DNA of 48,228 nucleotides from contig CAKTAV010000015.1 in assembly GCA_934532985.1 (NCBI GenBank), positions 1-48,228 on the forward strand, in the 5' to 3' direction. The notes under the pieces are model-generated. The model was not told the DNA's origin. It ran no database searches and saw nothing but the letters and a program-made list of their open reading frames with translations. Source of the DNA: an uncultured Butyricicoccus sp. (GTDB lineage: Bacteria > Bacillota > Clostridia > Oscillospirales > Butyricicoccaceae). A program made the position numbers and the translations under genes. Below, in pieces: positions 22,534 to 29,780 of this stretch (positions within the stretch are counted from its first letter, which is position 1; each line of letters begins with the position of its first letter).

Positions 22534-23517
22534 TTACAGCGTCGCCGCCATAACTGCCTTGATGGTGTGCATACGGTTCTCGGCCTCGTCAAAGACAATG
22601 GACTGCGGGCCTTCAAACACCTCATCCGTGACCTCCATCGCCTCGCGCTGGAAGCGTTCGCCCATCTCGCGGCCGATTTTGGTCTTGTGGTCATGGAATG
22701 CCGGCAGACAATGCATGAATACCGCCTGCGGGCCGGCGTTGTCCATCAGCTTCTGATTGACCTGATACGGTCCGAGCTGTTCGATGCGCTCCTGCCAAAC
22801 CTCCGTCAGCTCACCCATGGATACCCAAACGTCGGTGTACAGCACGTCCGCGCCCTTAGTTGCCTCCATCGGATCCTCAATAAAGCGCAGAGTTGCGCCG
22901 GTCTCCGCCGCAATCTTCTCACACTCTGCAATCAGTGCAGCGTCCGGGAAGTACGCATTTGGTGCGCATGCGGTAAAGTTCAGGCCGAGCTTGGCACAGC
23001 CGACCATTAGCGAGTTTCCCATGTTATAGCGCGCGTCGCCCAGATAGACAAAATTGATGCCGCGCAGGTGTCCAAAATGCTCCCGAATGGTCAGCATATC
23101 CGCCAGAATCTGTGTCGGGTGGAACTCATTGGTCAGACCATTCCAAACCGGCACACCGGCATACTGCGCCAGCTCTTCGACGATGTCCTGTCCGTAGCCG
23201 CGGTACTCAATGCCGTCAAACATGCGTCCCAGAACGCGGGCGGTATCCGCAATGCTCTCTTTCTTGCCAATCTGCGAGCCGGACGGATCGAGATAGGTCA
23301 CCTGCATACCCAGATCATGCGCCGCAACCTCAAAGCTGCAGCGGGTGCGGGTGCTGGTCTTTTCAAAAATCAGCGCAATATTCTTGCCGTGCAGTGTGTC
23401 ATGCGCTACACCGGCTTTTTTCTTTGCCTTCAAATCCGCCGCCAGCTCCAGCAGATCCAGAATTTCCTCCGGCGTGAAATCCAGCAGCTTCAAAAAATGC
23501 TTTCCTTTGAGATTCAT
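22534..23517 (-). CDS. argF: Ornithine carbamoyltransferase
   Basis: A 327-residue cytoplasmic transferase that condenses carbamoyl phosphate with ornithine to citrulline. Carbamoyl-phosphate binding motif STRTRCSFEVAA, the HPTQILADML segment, and the ornithine-binding loop HCLPAFHD are present, distinguishing it from aspartate carbamoyltransferase. GGAGG precedes the ATG. It has a perfect-spacing promoter. No other arg genes are adjacent, so a biosynthetic (argF) or catabolic (arcB) role cannot be settled; absence of arcA or arcC here favours biosynthesis. Confidence 0.97.
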   Translation of the reverse strand: MNLKGKHFLKLLDFTPEEILDLLELAADLKAKKKAGVAHDTLHGKNIALIFEKTSTRTRCSFEVAAHDLGMQVTYLDPSGSQIGKKESIADTARVLGRMFDGIEYRGYGQDIVEELAQYAGVPVWNGLTNEFHPTQILADMLTIREHFGHLRGINFVYLGDARYNMGNSLMVGCAKLGLNFTACAPNAYFPDAALIAECEKIAAETGATLRFIEDPMEATKGADVLYTDVWVSMGELTEVWQERIEQLGPYQVNQKLMDNAGPQAVFMHCLPAFHDHKTKIGREMGERFQREAMEVTDEVFEGPQSIVFDEAENRMHTIKAVMAATL

Positions 23518-23580
23518 AGCAATATCCTCCTATAAGCTGCGGCAGTATGCCGCCCACAGCAGTGCTTGCAAATATACTTT

Positions 23581-23609
23581 ATTATACCAAATCCCCGCCG
23601 GATTGCCAA
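23581..23609 (-). promoter_or_regulatory. Sigma-A promoter of argF
   Basis: On the minus strand TTGGCA, 17 bp, TATAAT. Confidence 0.85.
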
Positions 23610-23640
23610 CGCCCCGTGGGGATTTTGCTGGTATCCCGAA

Positions 23641-23682
23641 AAATACAAAAGCGAGGGAAGCCGAGTGGGCTTTTCCCTCGCT
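23641..23682 (-). terminator. Terminator of the WCEPC thioredoxin gene
   Basis: On the minus strand AGCGAGGGAA and TTCCCTCGCT form a 10-bp stem, then TTTTGTATTTTT. Confidence 0.88.
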
Positions 23683-23696
23683 ATATGGTTCGTTCG

Positions 23697-24023
23697 TTAC
23701 TCTGCCAGCACGCTGTCCAGCTCCTGCTTGAGCTCGCTCTTCTCTCGCAGGCCGATCAGACGCTTGACCTCTTTTCCGCCGATAAAGACGCAGACCGTCG
23801 GAATGGACAGCACGCGGTGCGTCACCGCCACCTGCGGCATCTCGTCGATATTTACCTTGACGAATTTCATGCGTCCGCAGTATGCGTTCGCCAGCTGCTC
23901 AATCGTCGGGCTGAGCATACGGCACGGCTCACACCAGTCTGCCCAGAAATCGACACAAACCGGCATGGATGCCTGTAACACTTCTTTCTCAAATTCACCC
24001 TCATGAATATGTAGGATCGACAT
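23697..24023 (-). CDS. Thioredoxin-like protein with WCEPC active site
   Basis: A 108-residue single thioredoxin domain without signal peptide. Active site VDFWADWCEPCRML has Glu in place of the usual Gly of WCGPC; the cis-Pro loop is LSIPTVCVF, with an extra cysteine next to it. The two catalytic cysteines are intact, so it should be redox-active, but the dipeptide between them tunes redox potential and a CEPC site is uncommon. The ATG at 24023 follows AAGGAAGAG. Expressed from its own promoter, divergent from mrnC. The canonical thioredoxin lies at 3674-3982. Confidence 0.9.
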   Translation of the reverse strand: MSILHIHEGEFEKEVLQASMPVCVDFWADWCEPCRMLSPTIEQLANAYCGRMKFVKVNIDEMPQVAVTHRVLSIPTVCVFIGGKEVKRLIGLREKSELKQELDSVLAE

Positions 24024-24106
24024 GGTACTCTCTTCCTTTCCAGAATTGTACATCTTCCCCCTGCAAAGACTTGGCAAATCCCGCAATACTGGGTTATAAT
24101 AAACAC

Positions 24107-24135
24107 ATTATATCCCCTTTTCATTGAATTGTGAA
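24107..24135 (-). promoter_or_regulatory. Sigma-A promoter of the WCEPC thioredoxin
   Basis: On the minus strand TTCACA, 17 bp, TATAAT. Confidence 0.8.
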
Positions 24136-24182
24136 TTGTTTTTTTCAAAAAGATATTAAAAATTTGCTAGGAAGGTACTGCT

Positions 24183-24608
24183 ATGACAGATTTTCTTCAC
24201 CCATCCATGGACGCCGACGGACTCAAAGCCATGAGCTCGCTCGCGCTGGCGCATATTGGCGACTGCGTCTATGAAATCATGACGCGTTCGTGGCTCACCA
24301 CCTCCGGTCTGGTCACCAGCCGCAACCTGCACCGCCACACCGTGCAGCTCGTCTGCGCCGGTGCACAGGCCGCCGGCGCTACCGCGATTCTCCCGCTGCT
24401 GACGGAGGACGAGATGGCGGTATTCCGCCGCGGACGCAACGCCAAGCCCAAGTCCATCCCAAAATCCTCTTCGGTGTCCGAGTACGCCCACGCCACCGCA
24501 GTGGAGGCGCTGTTCGGCTGGCTGTATCTTCAGCAGCAATATGACCGTCTCAATGAGCTGTACTCGCACATTTTGCCCGCCGCCCAGCAGTGGGCAGAAC
24601 AGCATTGA
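24183..24608 (+). CDS. mrnC: Mini-ribonuclease III
   Basis: A 141-residue protein consisting of an RNase III catalytic domain without the double-stranded-RNA-binding domain. LALAHIGDCVYEIMTR matches the signature with the catalytic acidic residues, and AHATAVEALFGWLYL provides the second catalytic Glu region. In B. subtilis the enzyme trims the 5' and 3' ends of 23S rRNA. GGAAGG precedes the start. Here it is divergent from a thioredoxin and not next to cysS, where it often lies. A GGGAAACC/GGTTTCCC hairpin follows the stop without a T-run. Confidence 0.95.
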   Translation: MTDFLHPSMDADGLKAMSSLALAHIGDCVYEIMTRSWLTTSGLVTSRNLHRHTVQLVCAGAQAAGATAILPLLTEDEMAVFRRGRNAKPKSIPKSSSVSEYAHATAVEALFGWLYLQQQYDRLNELYSHILPAAQQWAEQH

Positions 24609-24674
24609 GGGAAACCCGCCGCTCTGCCGGTTTCCCCCAATGATTGCTCGTGCGTCGCTGCTCTCTGACAGCAC

Positions 24675-24860
24675 TTAGAATTCCGAAGAATTCTTCTTAT
24701 TTCTGCTGTTGAACTGGTTGTTCTTATTGTTCTGCTGATTCTGGTTATTCTGATTCTGCTGGTTGCTCTGGTTCTGCTGGTTCTGGTTACTCTGATTCTG
24801 CTGGTTCTGGTTACTCTGATTCTGCTGGTTCTTGTTGTTCTGGTTATTCTCTCGAGACAT
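24675..24860 (-). CDS. Asn/Gln-rich 61-residue protein, possible gamma-type SASP analogue
   Basis: After MSRENNQNN the protein is an almost uninterrupted run of Asn, Gln, Ser and a few Lys, built on repeats of NQSNQNQQ encoded by near-identical tandem DNA units (about 24760-24850). It ends in NSRNKKNSSEF. No aromatic core, signal or membrane segment, so it should be disordered. AGAGGTG lies five bases before the ATG at 24860. A sigma-G-like promoter at 24888-24916 is ideally placed. Composition and predicted forespore expression resemble Bacillus gamma-type SASP (SspE), an amino-acid store, but the sequence is not recognisably homologous. A nucleic-acid- or coat-associated role is also possible. 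Confidence 0.75.
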   Translation of the reverse strand: MSRENNQNNKNQQNQSNQNQQNQSNQNQQNQSNQQNQNNQNQQNNKNNQFNSRNKKNSSEF

Positions 24861-24887
24861 GGAATCACCTCTTTTCTTTCGCAGCAC

Positions 24888-24916
24888 TAGTATGTCCCGA
24901 TTTTCTGCCGTTATTC
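24888..24916 (-). promoter_or_regulatory. Sigma-G-like promoter of the Asn/Gln-rich gene
   Basis: On the minus strand GAATA, 17 bp, CATACTA, fully matching GHATR-N17/18-CATNHTA. The expected start leaves a short leader of about 20 nt ending in the RBS and ATG at 24860. No sigma-A elements compete in the same interval. Confidence 0.75.
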
Positions 24917-24981
24917 CGAAAAATGTACGTTTTTTCACGGTTCCTTCGCCGTTTTCCGTGCGTTTTTTTATGCGCAGCATC

Positions 24982-25010
24982 TTGTCAAGTATTTTCCCGT
25001 TTGATATAAT
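24982..25010 (+). promoter_or_regulatory. Sigma-A promoter of yebC
   Basis: TTGTCA, 17 bp, TATAAT; leader about 80 nt. Confidence 0.85.
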
Positions 25011-25094
25011 AAATTGTTGTCGTATGATGTGTTTTCTGCGGCACAGATGCAAGCTACTATTGTAATGATACCTAATATATAGGAGGAACTACTC

Positions 25095-25838
25095 ATGTCT
25101 GGACATTCCAAATGGCATAATATTCAAAAGACTAAGGGTGCAAACGACGCCAAGCGCGCGGCCATTTTCACCAAGATCGGTCGTAAGATGGCGGTTGCTG
25201 CCAAGGAAGGCGGCAGTGCAAATCCGGAAATCAACAGCAAGCTGCGTGATGTTATCAACGACGCAAAAGCAAACAACGTCCCAAAGGACAACATCAAGCG
25301 CATGCTCGATCGCCTGAACGGCGACAACGGCGGTGTCAGCTATGAAGCCAACACCTATGAGGGCTACGGCCCGTCCGGCATCGCAGTCATCTGCGAGACG
25401 CTGACCGACAACCGCAACCGTACCGTTGCCGACGTCCGTCACTACTTCGACAAGTTCGGCACCGGTCTGGGCAACGCTGGCTGTGTGTCTTGGCAGTTCG
25501 AGCAGAAGGGCGTTTTGGTTATCGAGCGCGGCGACAAGGACGAGGATGAGGTCATGATGACCGCTCTGGACGCCGGCGCCGACGACTTCCAGGCTGACGA
25601 GGAGATCTTCCAGGTTTACACCGCGCCGGAGGAGTTTGCTTCTGTTCGTGACGCGCTGCAGGAAGCCGGCTTTGAGTTCGTTTCCGCTGAGGTCGAGATG
25701 GTTCCGTCCAACACGATCACGCTGGAGAACGAAGAGGACATGGCCCGCATGCGCAAGCTGCTGGACGCGCTGGAGGACGACGACGACGTACAGAACGTTT
25801 GGCACAACTGGGAGAACGAGGGCGACTACGAAGGCTAA
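25095..25838 (+). CDS. yebC: YebC/PmpR-family regulator or translation factor
   Basis: A 247-residue protein of standard length. MSGHSKWHNIQKTKGANDAK is the family signature, followed by SANPEINSKLRDVINDAKAN and the YEGYGPSGIAVICETLTDN region. An acidic C-terminal domain ends LEDDDDVQNVWHNW. The family has been described as transcriptional regulators and, more recently, as factors that relieve ribosome stalling. AGGAGG lies before the ATG. Monocistronic, with own promoter and terminator. Confidence 0.97.
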   Translation: MSGHSKWHNIQKTKGANDAKRAAIFTKIGRKMAVAAKEGGSANPEINSKLRDVINDAKANNVPKDNIKRMLDRLNGDNGGVSYEANTYEGYGPSGIAVICETLTDNRNRTVADVRHYFDKFGTGLGNAGCVSWQFEQKGVLVIERGDKDEDEVMMTALDAGADDFQADEEIFQVYTAPEEFASVRDALQEAGFEFVSAEVEMVPSNTITLENEEDMARMRKLLDALEDDDDVQNVWHNWENEGDYEG

Positions 25839-25880
25839 GCCTCCTTTCCTCTCACAAGCCGAAACCCAACATAACCAACC

Positions 25881-25930
25881 AAACCGCTTTCTGCGCTTAT
25901 CGCTGCTCGGGAAGCGGTTTTCTTTTCTCC
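25881..25930 (+). terminator. Terminator of yebC
   Basis: AAACCGCTT and GAAGCGGTT pair across a long loop, followed by TTCTTTTCT. Confidence 0.8.
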
Positions 25931-25993
25931 TTCTAATCCGTTTCGACGTTTTTCCCCTCCCTGCATACAATGCGATTGGGAGGGATTTTTTTT

Positions 25994-26338
25994 ATGAAAA
26001 AGCCAAAGAAGCCCAGCTTTTCCAAGCGCGGTATTGTTCTTGTCTTTCTGCTCTATGCCGAGCTGATTGCATTCGGGCAGATTGCCATGTGGTATTTTGG
26101 CGATTTGAGCAGTCTGGACAGCATGTGGCTGTACGCTCTGCCGCCGATTCTCGCCCTGCTTGGCTATTTTCTCAAGGCCGTGAAGGAGAACACCTGCGGC
26201 GGCATTGTCTATGACTGCGCCATGAAGCAGCAGGAACAAGCTCGGAAGGATATAGCCACAGACAGTGATAAGCTTAATGAAGGTATGGATGATACCGACG
26301 AAACGCTCGACGACGAAACAACACCATTCGACGAGTGA
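25994..26338 (+). CDS. Small two-segment membrane protein of unknown function
   Basis: A 114-residue protein with a basic N-terminus (KKPKKPSFSKRG), two predicted membrane helices (about residues 14-34 and 42-60) and an acidic C-terminal tail of about 40 residues (GMDDTDETLDDETTPFDE). The positive-inside rule places both ends in the cytoplasm. I do not recognise a family. The ATG at 25994 follows GGGAGGG; the in-frame ATG eight codons earlier lacks an RBS. A weak promoter (TTCGAC, 18 bp, TACAAT at 25966-25971) precedes it, and it has its own strong terminator. Confidence 0.7.
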   Translation: MKKPKKPSFSKRGIVLVFLLYAELIAFGQIAMWYFGDLSSLDSMWLYALPPILALLGYFLKAVKENTCGGIVYDCAMKQQEQARKDIATDSDKLNEGMDDTDETLDDETTPFDE

Positions 26339-26343
26339 CAAAT

Positions 26344-26396
26344 GACCGCTGTTGGGCTCTGCGCAAGCAGGCTGTCCAACAGCGGTCGTTTTCTAT
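26344..26396 (+). terminator. Terminator after the small membrane protein gene
   Basis: GACCGCTGTTGG and CCAACAGCGGTC form a 12-bp stem with an inner GC hairpin, followed by GTTTTC. Confidence 0.85.
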
Positions 26397-26422
26397 CTAC
26401 TTTCTATGCAGAGCATCGGTGC

Positions 26423-27190
26423 TCATTCAGGCACGGTCAAATCAATACTGCCCATGTCACAGTTCACATCCAGCGTGCCGCCGGTTTTACCCAGCTTTTT
26501 GCTGCCGGAGAAGTCCTTGCCGTTGAGCGTTACATCCCCCACGCTCGCGTCGGCATTCAGCTTCACCAGCGTCGAGCCGTCCAGCAGCTCCAGATCCATA
26601 CTGCCCATGGAAACATCCATCGAGCCATCTCCCGTCAGCCGCATCGAACCGGACACCTCACCCAGATCGCAGCTGATATCTGTTTTGTGCGTATCCAGCT
26701 GATCCAGCGTTACCGTACCCGCACTAACATCCAGCTCACTCTTTTTGACCGACAGATTCTTAATATCCATCGTTCCGGCGCCCAAATACGCCTCCAGCTT
26801 TTTCAGCTGCACGTCCTTCGGCACAGTCAGCGTCACCGTTGGCACATGGTTCTTGATCTTCAGCAGATTGCGAATATCCGTCTCATGGCTTGGCTGCCCA
26901 ATCGTCAGTGTGCCATCCTTGACCTCACTCGTCAGATATTTTTTCTTAAAGTTGGTCTCCAGCTTCCAGTCGCCGCCCGTCTGAACGACAACGGCCGCCG
27001 CCGAAATTTCCAGATCCAGCGAATGAATGGACTGCGTGTCTTCCAGCGTCCGCTCCTTAGTCTGCGTCAGGATCTGCTTTTCCAGCTCGTTCGCCTCTTG
27101 CTGTTTCTTCTGCGATGCCGCACTGCCGCAGCCGCCCAGCAGCAGTGCACTTGCCAGCACCGCTGCGGTAATCGAAATGCTTCGTTTCAT
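26423..27190 (-). CDS. DUF4097-like beta-helical lipoprotein
   Basis: A 255-residue secreted lipoprotein. The signal SITAAVLASALLLGGCGSAA has a lipobox with Cys21, followed by a Lys/Gln/Glu-rich helix and then repeating short beta strands (LDVSAGTVTLDQLDT, MDVSMGSMDLELLDG, LDVNCDMGSIDLTV), the pattern of DUF4097/DUF4098 beta-roll proteins. Related proteins sit with anti-sigma or stress-response membrane modules, but no enzymatic function is known. It follows the ABC permease by 34 bp on the same strand, so it is likely the last gene of the GntR-ABC operon and may be an envelope accessory. Confidence 0.8.
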   Translation of the reverse strand: MKRSISITAAVLASALLLGGCGSAASQKKQQEANELEKQILTQTKERTLEDTQSIHSLDLEISAAAVVVQTGGDWKLETNFKKKYLTSEVKDGTLTIGQPSHETDIRNLLKIKNHVPTVTLTVPKDVQLKKLEAYLGAGTMDIKNLSVKKSELDVSAGTVTLDQLDTHKTDISCDLGEVSGSMRLTGDGSMDVSMGSMDLELLDGSTLVKLNADASVGDVTLNGKDFSGSKKLGKTGGTLDVNCDMGSIDLTVPE

Positions 27191-27224
27191 GGTCGTCTCT
27201 CCCCCTGCTGCTGCGCAGCAGCCA

Positions 27225-28046
27225 TTACTGTAAATTCAGTCGTTTGCTCAAAATGTAGTTGGTAATAGCAAAGCAGATCGTGCTCAATACGACCTCTACC
27301 AAGATCAGGAGCAGCAGCATCACGTACATCTGTGTGCCCTCCTCCAGTCCCGAAACCACCGTAAGATATACTGTCATGTCATTCCCAAACCAATTCAGGA
27401 ACGGCAGGCTGAGAATCTGCCCGATGATGCCGCAGACAACATACGCGCCAAACGCCCACGCAATGCGGTGACGGCGGAACAGGTTGCCGATTGCCAAACA
27501 CATATAAATATTCAAGCAGAATGACAGTATACCCAGTACCAAAATAACAATCAGCTCAATCGGTACAATAATCAGCGCCATGCCATAATCATGCCATACA
27601 ATGGACAGCAGGCTGCCCAGATCATGTCCAAACAGTCCCCAGCTCACATTCTGTACATTCACAACCATGAGCGGTGTCATAACGACAAGCAGCGATACAA
27701 AGCACACAATGCCCGTCAGAACCATCCAGATCACCGAGGTAATTGCCTTCGCCCAAATCAGCTGCGACGGCTTCGCCGGAAGGGTAAACATCAGATAGCC
27801 TTCATCACACAGCAGATTTTTATGAAACCGGTGGATCATATAAACCAGCGCCAGCACCCAGATTGCAAACAGCGCGAGTACATACAGCGTGAGAATAATG
27901 CCCGCCGGCGCGGAAAACGTATCCGCATTCCAGACCGTTGCCATGAGCACGGCATTCAGCACAGCCAGAACAATAACCGCCAGAAATGCCGGTAAATAGA
28001 TACGCCGCGTCGCGTAAAATTCATAGCCAATTAACTTGCTCAGCAT
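27225..28046 (-). CDS. ABC-2-type exporter permease
   Basis: A 273-residue membrane protein with six hydrophobic segments, beginning MLSKLIGYEFYATRRIYLPA, a common start in ABC-2 and YtrC/D-like permeases. The loop FHKNLLCDEGYLMFTLPAKP after segment two is characteristic of this clostridial subgroup. It overlaps the ATPase gene by seven bases, so they are translationally coupled and form one transporter. Substrate is unknown; related GntR-ABC operons respond to cell-wall antibiotics or lipid-linked precursors, but that is only an analogy here. Confidence 0.88.
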   Translation of the reverse strand: MLSKLIGYEFYATRRIYLPAFLAVIVLAVLNAVLMATVWNADTFSAPAGIILTLYVLALFAIWVLALVYMIHRFHKNLLCDEGYLMFTLPAKPSQLIWAKAITSVIWMVLTGIVCFVSLLVVMTPLMVVNVQNVSWGLFGHDLGSLLSIVWHDYGMALIIVPIELIVILVLGILSFCLNIYMCLAIGNLFRRHRIAWAFGAYVVCGIIGQILSLPFLNWFGNDMTVYLTVVSGLEEGTQMYVMLLLLILVEVVLSTICFAITNYILSKRLNLQ

Positions 28047-28738
28047 GCGAACACCTCCCGGAACAGCGCATCCACGGACTTTCCGTGCTCGGCACGGATG
28101 TCATCCACCGATTTGTGCAGGACGATCTCTCCCTGATTGAGGAATACCACATCATCCAACACCTTCTCGATATCCGAAATCAGGTGGGTGGAAAGCACAA
28201 CCGTGCTGTTTTCATTGTAATTTGTCAAAATTGTATTCAAAATATAATCTCGTGCCGCCGGATCGACGCCGCCAATCGGCTCATCCAGCAAATACAGATC
28301 TGCCTCGCGGCTCATGACCATAACCAGCTGTACCTTTTCCTTCGTGCCCTTAGACATGGTTTTGATGACGCTCTTCGCATCAATGTTTAGGTGGTGCAGC
28401 ATATCCTCTGCCTTTGCGCGATTAAAGTTGTCATAAAATGAATCAAAGAACCGCAGCAGATCCCCCGTGGTCATCCAGTCGCTCAGATAGGTTCGCTCCG
28501 GCAGATAGGATACCTTTTCGTGTGTGATAACACCCGGTGCGTCGCCGTCAATTGTCACATCCCCCGATGTCGGCGTCAGCAGTCCGTTCGCCAGCTTAAT
28601 CAACGTGCTCTTTCCGCTTCCGTTCGGTCCGAGCAGTCCGACAATCTGTCCCCGTCCCAGCTCAAACGTCACGTTGTTCAGCGCCTGTTTTCCGCCGAAG
28701 CTCTTGCTCAGTCCGGTGCACTGTAAAATCGGTGTCAT
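28040..28738 (-). CDS. ABC transporter ATP-binding protein (YtrB-like)
   Basis: A 232-residue ATPase. Walker A is GPNGSGKST; the signature region is degenerate (TMSKGTKEKVQLVM), as in the BcrA/YtrB subgroup. Walker B and D-loop YLLDEPIGGVDPAARDYI and H-loop VLSTHLI are intact. It energises the permease encoded next to it. It overlaps the GntR gene by four bases at its start and the permease by seven at its end. The regulator-ATPase-permease order is that of ytrABC-type operons. Confidence 0.93.
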   Translation of the reverse strand: MTPILQCTGLSKSFGGKQALNNVTFELGRGQIVGLLGPNGSGKSTLIKLANGLLTPTSGDVTIDGDAPGVITHEKVSYLPERTYLSDWMTTGDLLRFFDSFYDNFNRAKAEDMLHHLNIDAKSVIKTMSKGTKEKVQLVMVMSREADLYLLDEPIGGVDPAARDYILNTILTNYNENSTVVLSTHLISDIEKVLDDVVFLNQGEIVLHKSVDDIRAEHGKSVDALFREVFAC

Positions 28739-29109
28739 TGTGCTTCCCCCTTCTTCATTGCCTGCTGGATGAGTATAATAATCTCCTCCGCCGTATATCC
28801 CATTTCCTTCATCTTTGATAAAAAGAGTTCCACCTGTTCCATCGCAATCTCCTTTCGCTTCCCCCAGATTTGCTCGGTGTTGTCGGTGACAAATCGACCG
28901 GCGGTGCGTTGGGAGTAAATCAACCCCTGTCGCTCCAGCTCTGCCAATGCACGCTGCATCGTGTTAGGATTCACCCCTGCTTCTGCCGCCATCTCCCGCA
29001 CGGACGGCAGACGGCTTCCCGCCGGATAATCCCCCGCGGCGATACCCTGCATGACGGTTTCAATCAGCTGCAAGTAAATCGGCCGGTTATCCGTTAAATT
29101 CCACTGCAT
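28735..29109 (-). CDS. GntR-family repressor, YtrA subfamily
   Basis: A 124-residue regulator with an N-terminal winged helix (PIYLQLIETVMQGIAAGDYP, PSVREMAAEAGVNPNTMQRA) and only a short C-terminal helical dimerisation region instead of an effector domain, the hallmark of the YtrA subfamily. The ATG at 29109 follows GAGGAGGAG. It is first in the operon and overlaps the ATPase by four bases. Repeated TTGTA/TACAA half-sites cover the promoter region upstream, consistent with autorepression. Confidence 0.92.
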   Translation of the reverse strand: MQWNLTDNRPIYLQLIETVMQGIAAGDYPAGSRLPSVREMAAEAGVNPNTMQRALAELERQGLIYSQRTAGRFVTDNTEQIWGKRKEIAMEQVELFLSKMKEMGYTAEEIIILIQQAMKKGEAQ

Positions 29110-29119
29110 TCTGCTCCTC

Positions 29120-29193
29120 CTCTCGAATTGTATCATTGTACTGTTGTACTAACTCCTTGATACAATAATACATCGGTACAATCGGAATGTCAA
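29120..29193 (-). promoter_or_regulatory. Promoter and operator repeats of the GntR-ABC operon
   Basis: On the minus strand TTGACA, 17 bp, TATTAT (29165-29193). Between the -35 and the RBS lie several TACAA/TTGTA half-sites, including GTAC-AACA-GTAC and an inverted TTGTATC/GATACAA pair, which suit a YtrA-type dimer. Confidence 0.75.
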
Positions 29194-29261
29194 GAATATT
29201 TTAAAAAAAGTTTTTTGAGCGTTTATCAATGTGAGATACGGTAAAATTTATCATGGATAAT

Positions 29262-29740
29262 CGCATCGGCAAATTGCACTCACTCGCCGATAGGCCAAAG
29301 CAGACTTCTTTGTTCCGCTCCTCATCGCTGCGACACACTGCGCTACATCGCCACGCTGAGGCATCAGCATGGCTCAGCCGCTTCGTGGTCTTGCTCCTCA
29401 AATTCCAAACGCTTCGCTGGTTTGGAATTTGAAAAACAATAAGATTTTTATTGAGAACAGACGGTAAAATAGGATATATAGGCTAATTCAGATCCCTTCA
29501 GTTGGCTTCGCCAACAGCTTCCCTTGTTCTCCAAGGGACGCCAAACGTGAGATTTACTCTGAGAACAGGCATGTAAATGGTACGCACCAAAGGTGCCCCT
29601 TGATGCAAGGGGGGCTGGCACGAAGTGCCTGAGGGGATTAAAACTTGCAATTATAGATAACTTTCTTTCGGCAGTAAAATAAAATAGACTTCTCTCGCCA
29701 GTAACCACAGCAAAGCCACCAAGCAAATAGAGAGAAAAAT
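29262..29740 (-). repeat. Dispersed composite repeat, copy C
   Basis: Read on the minus strand it contains the same blocks as copies A and B: GAGAAGTCTATTTTATTTTAC, TTGCAAGTTTTAATCCCCTC, CCCCTTGCATCAAGGGG, CAAATTCCAAAC...GTTTGGAATTTG, GGCGATGTAGCGCAGTG. It has an extra hairpin segment (GTTGGCGAAGCCAAC) absent from copy A. No gene of its own is visible; it fills the gap between the GntR promoter and gluQRS. Confidence 0.75.
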
Positions 29741-29780
29741 AAAAAAGATGCCGCAACGTTTCCGTCACAGCATCCTTCCA

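Noticed and set aside
24760..24850. CRISPR-like array
   Set aside because: The short tandem units are contiguous, in frame and encode NQSNQNQQ repeats; there are no spacers and no cas genes in the window.
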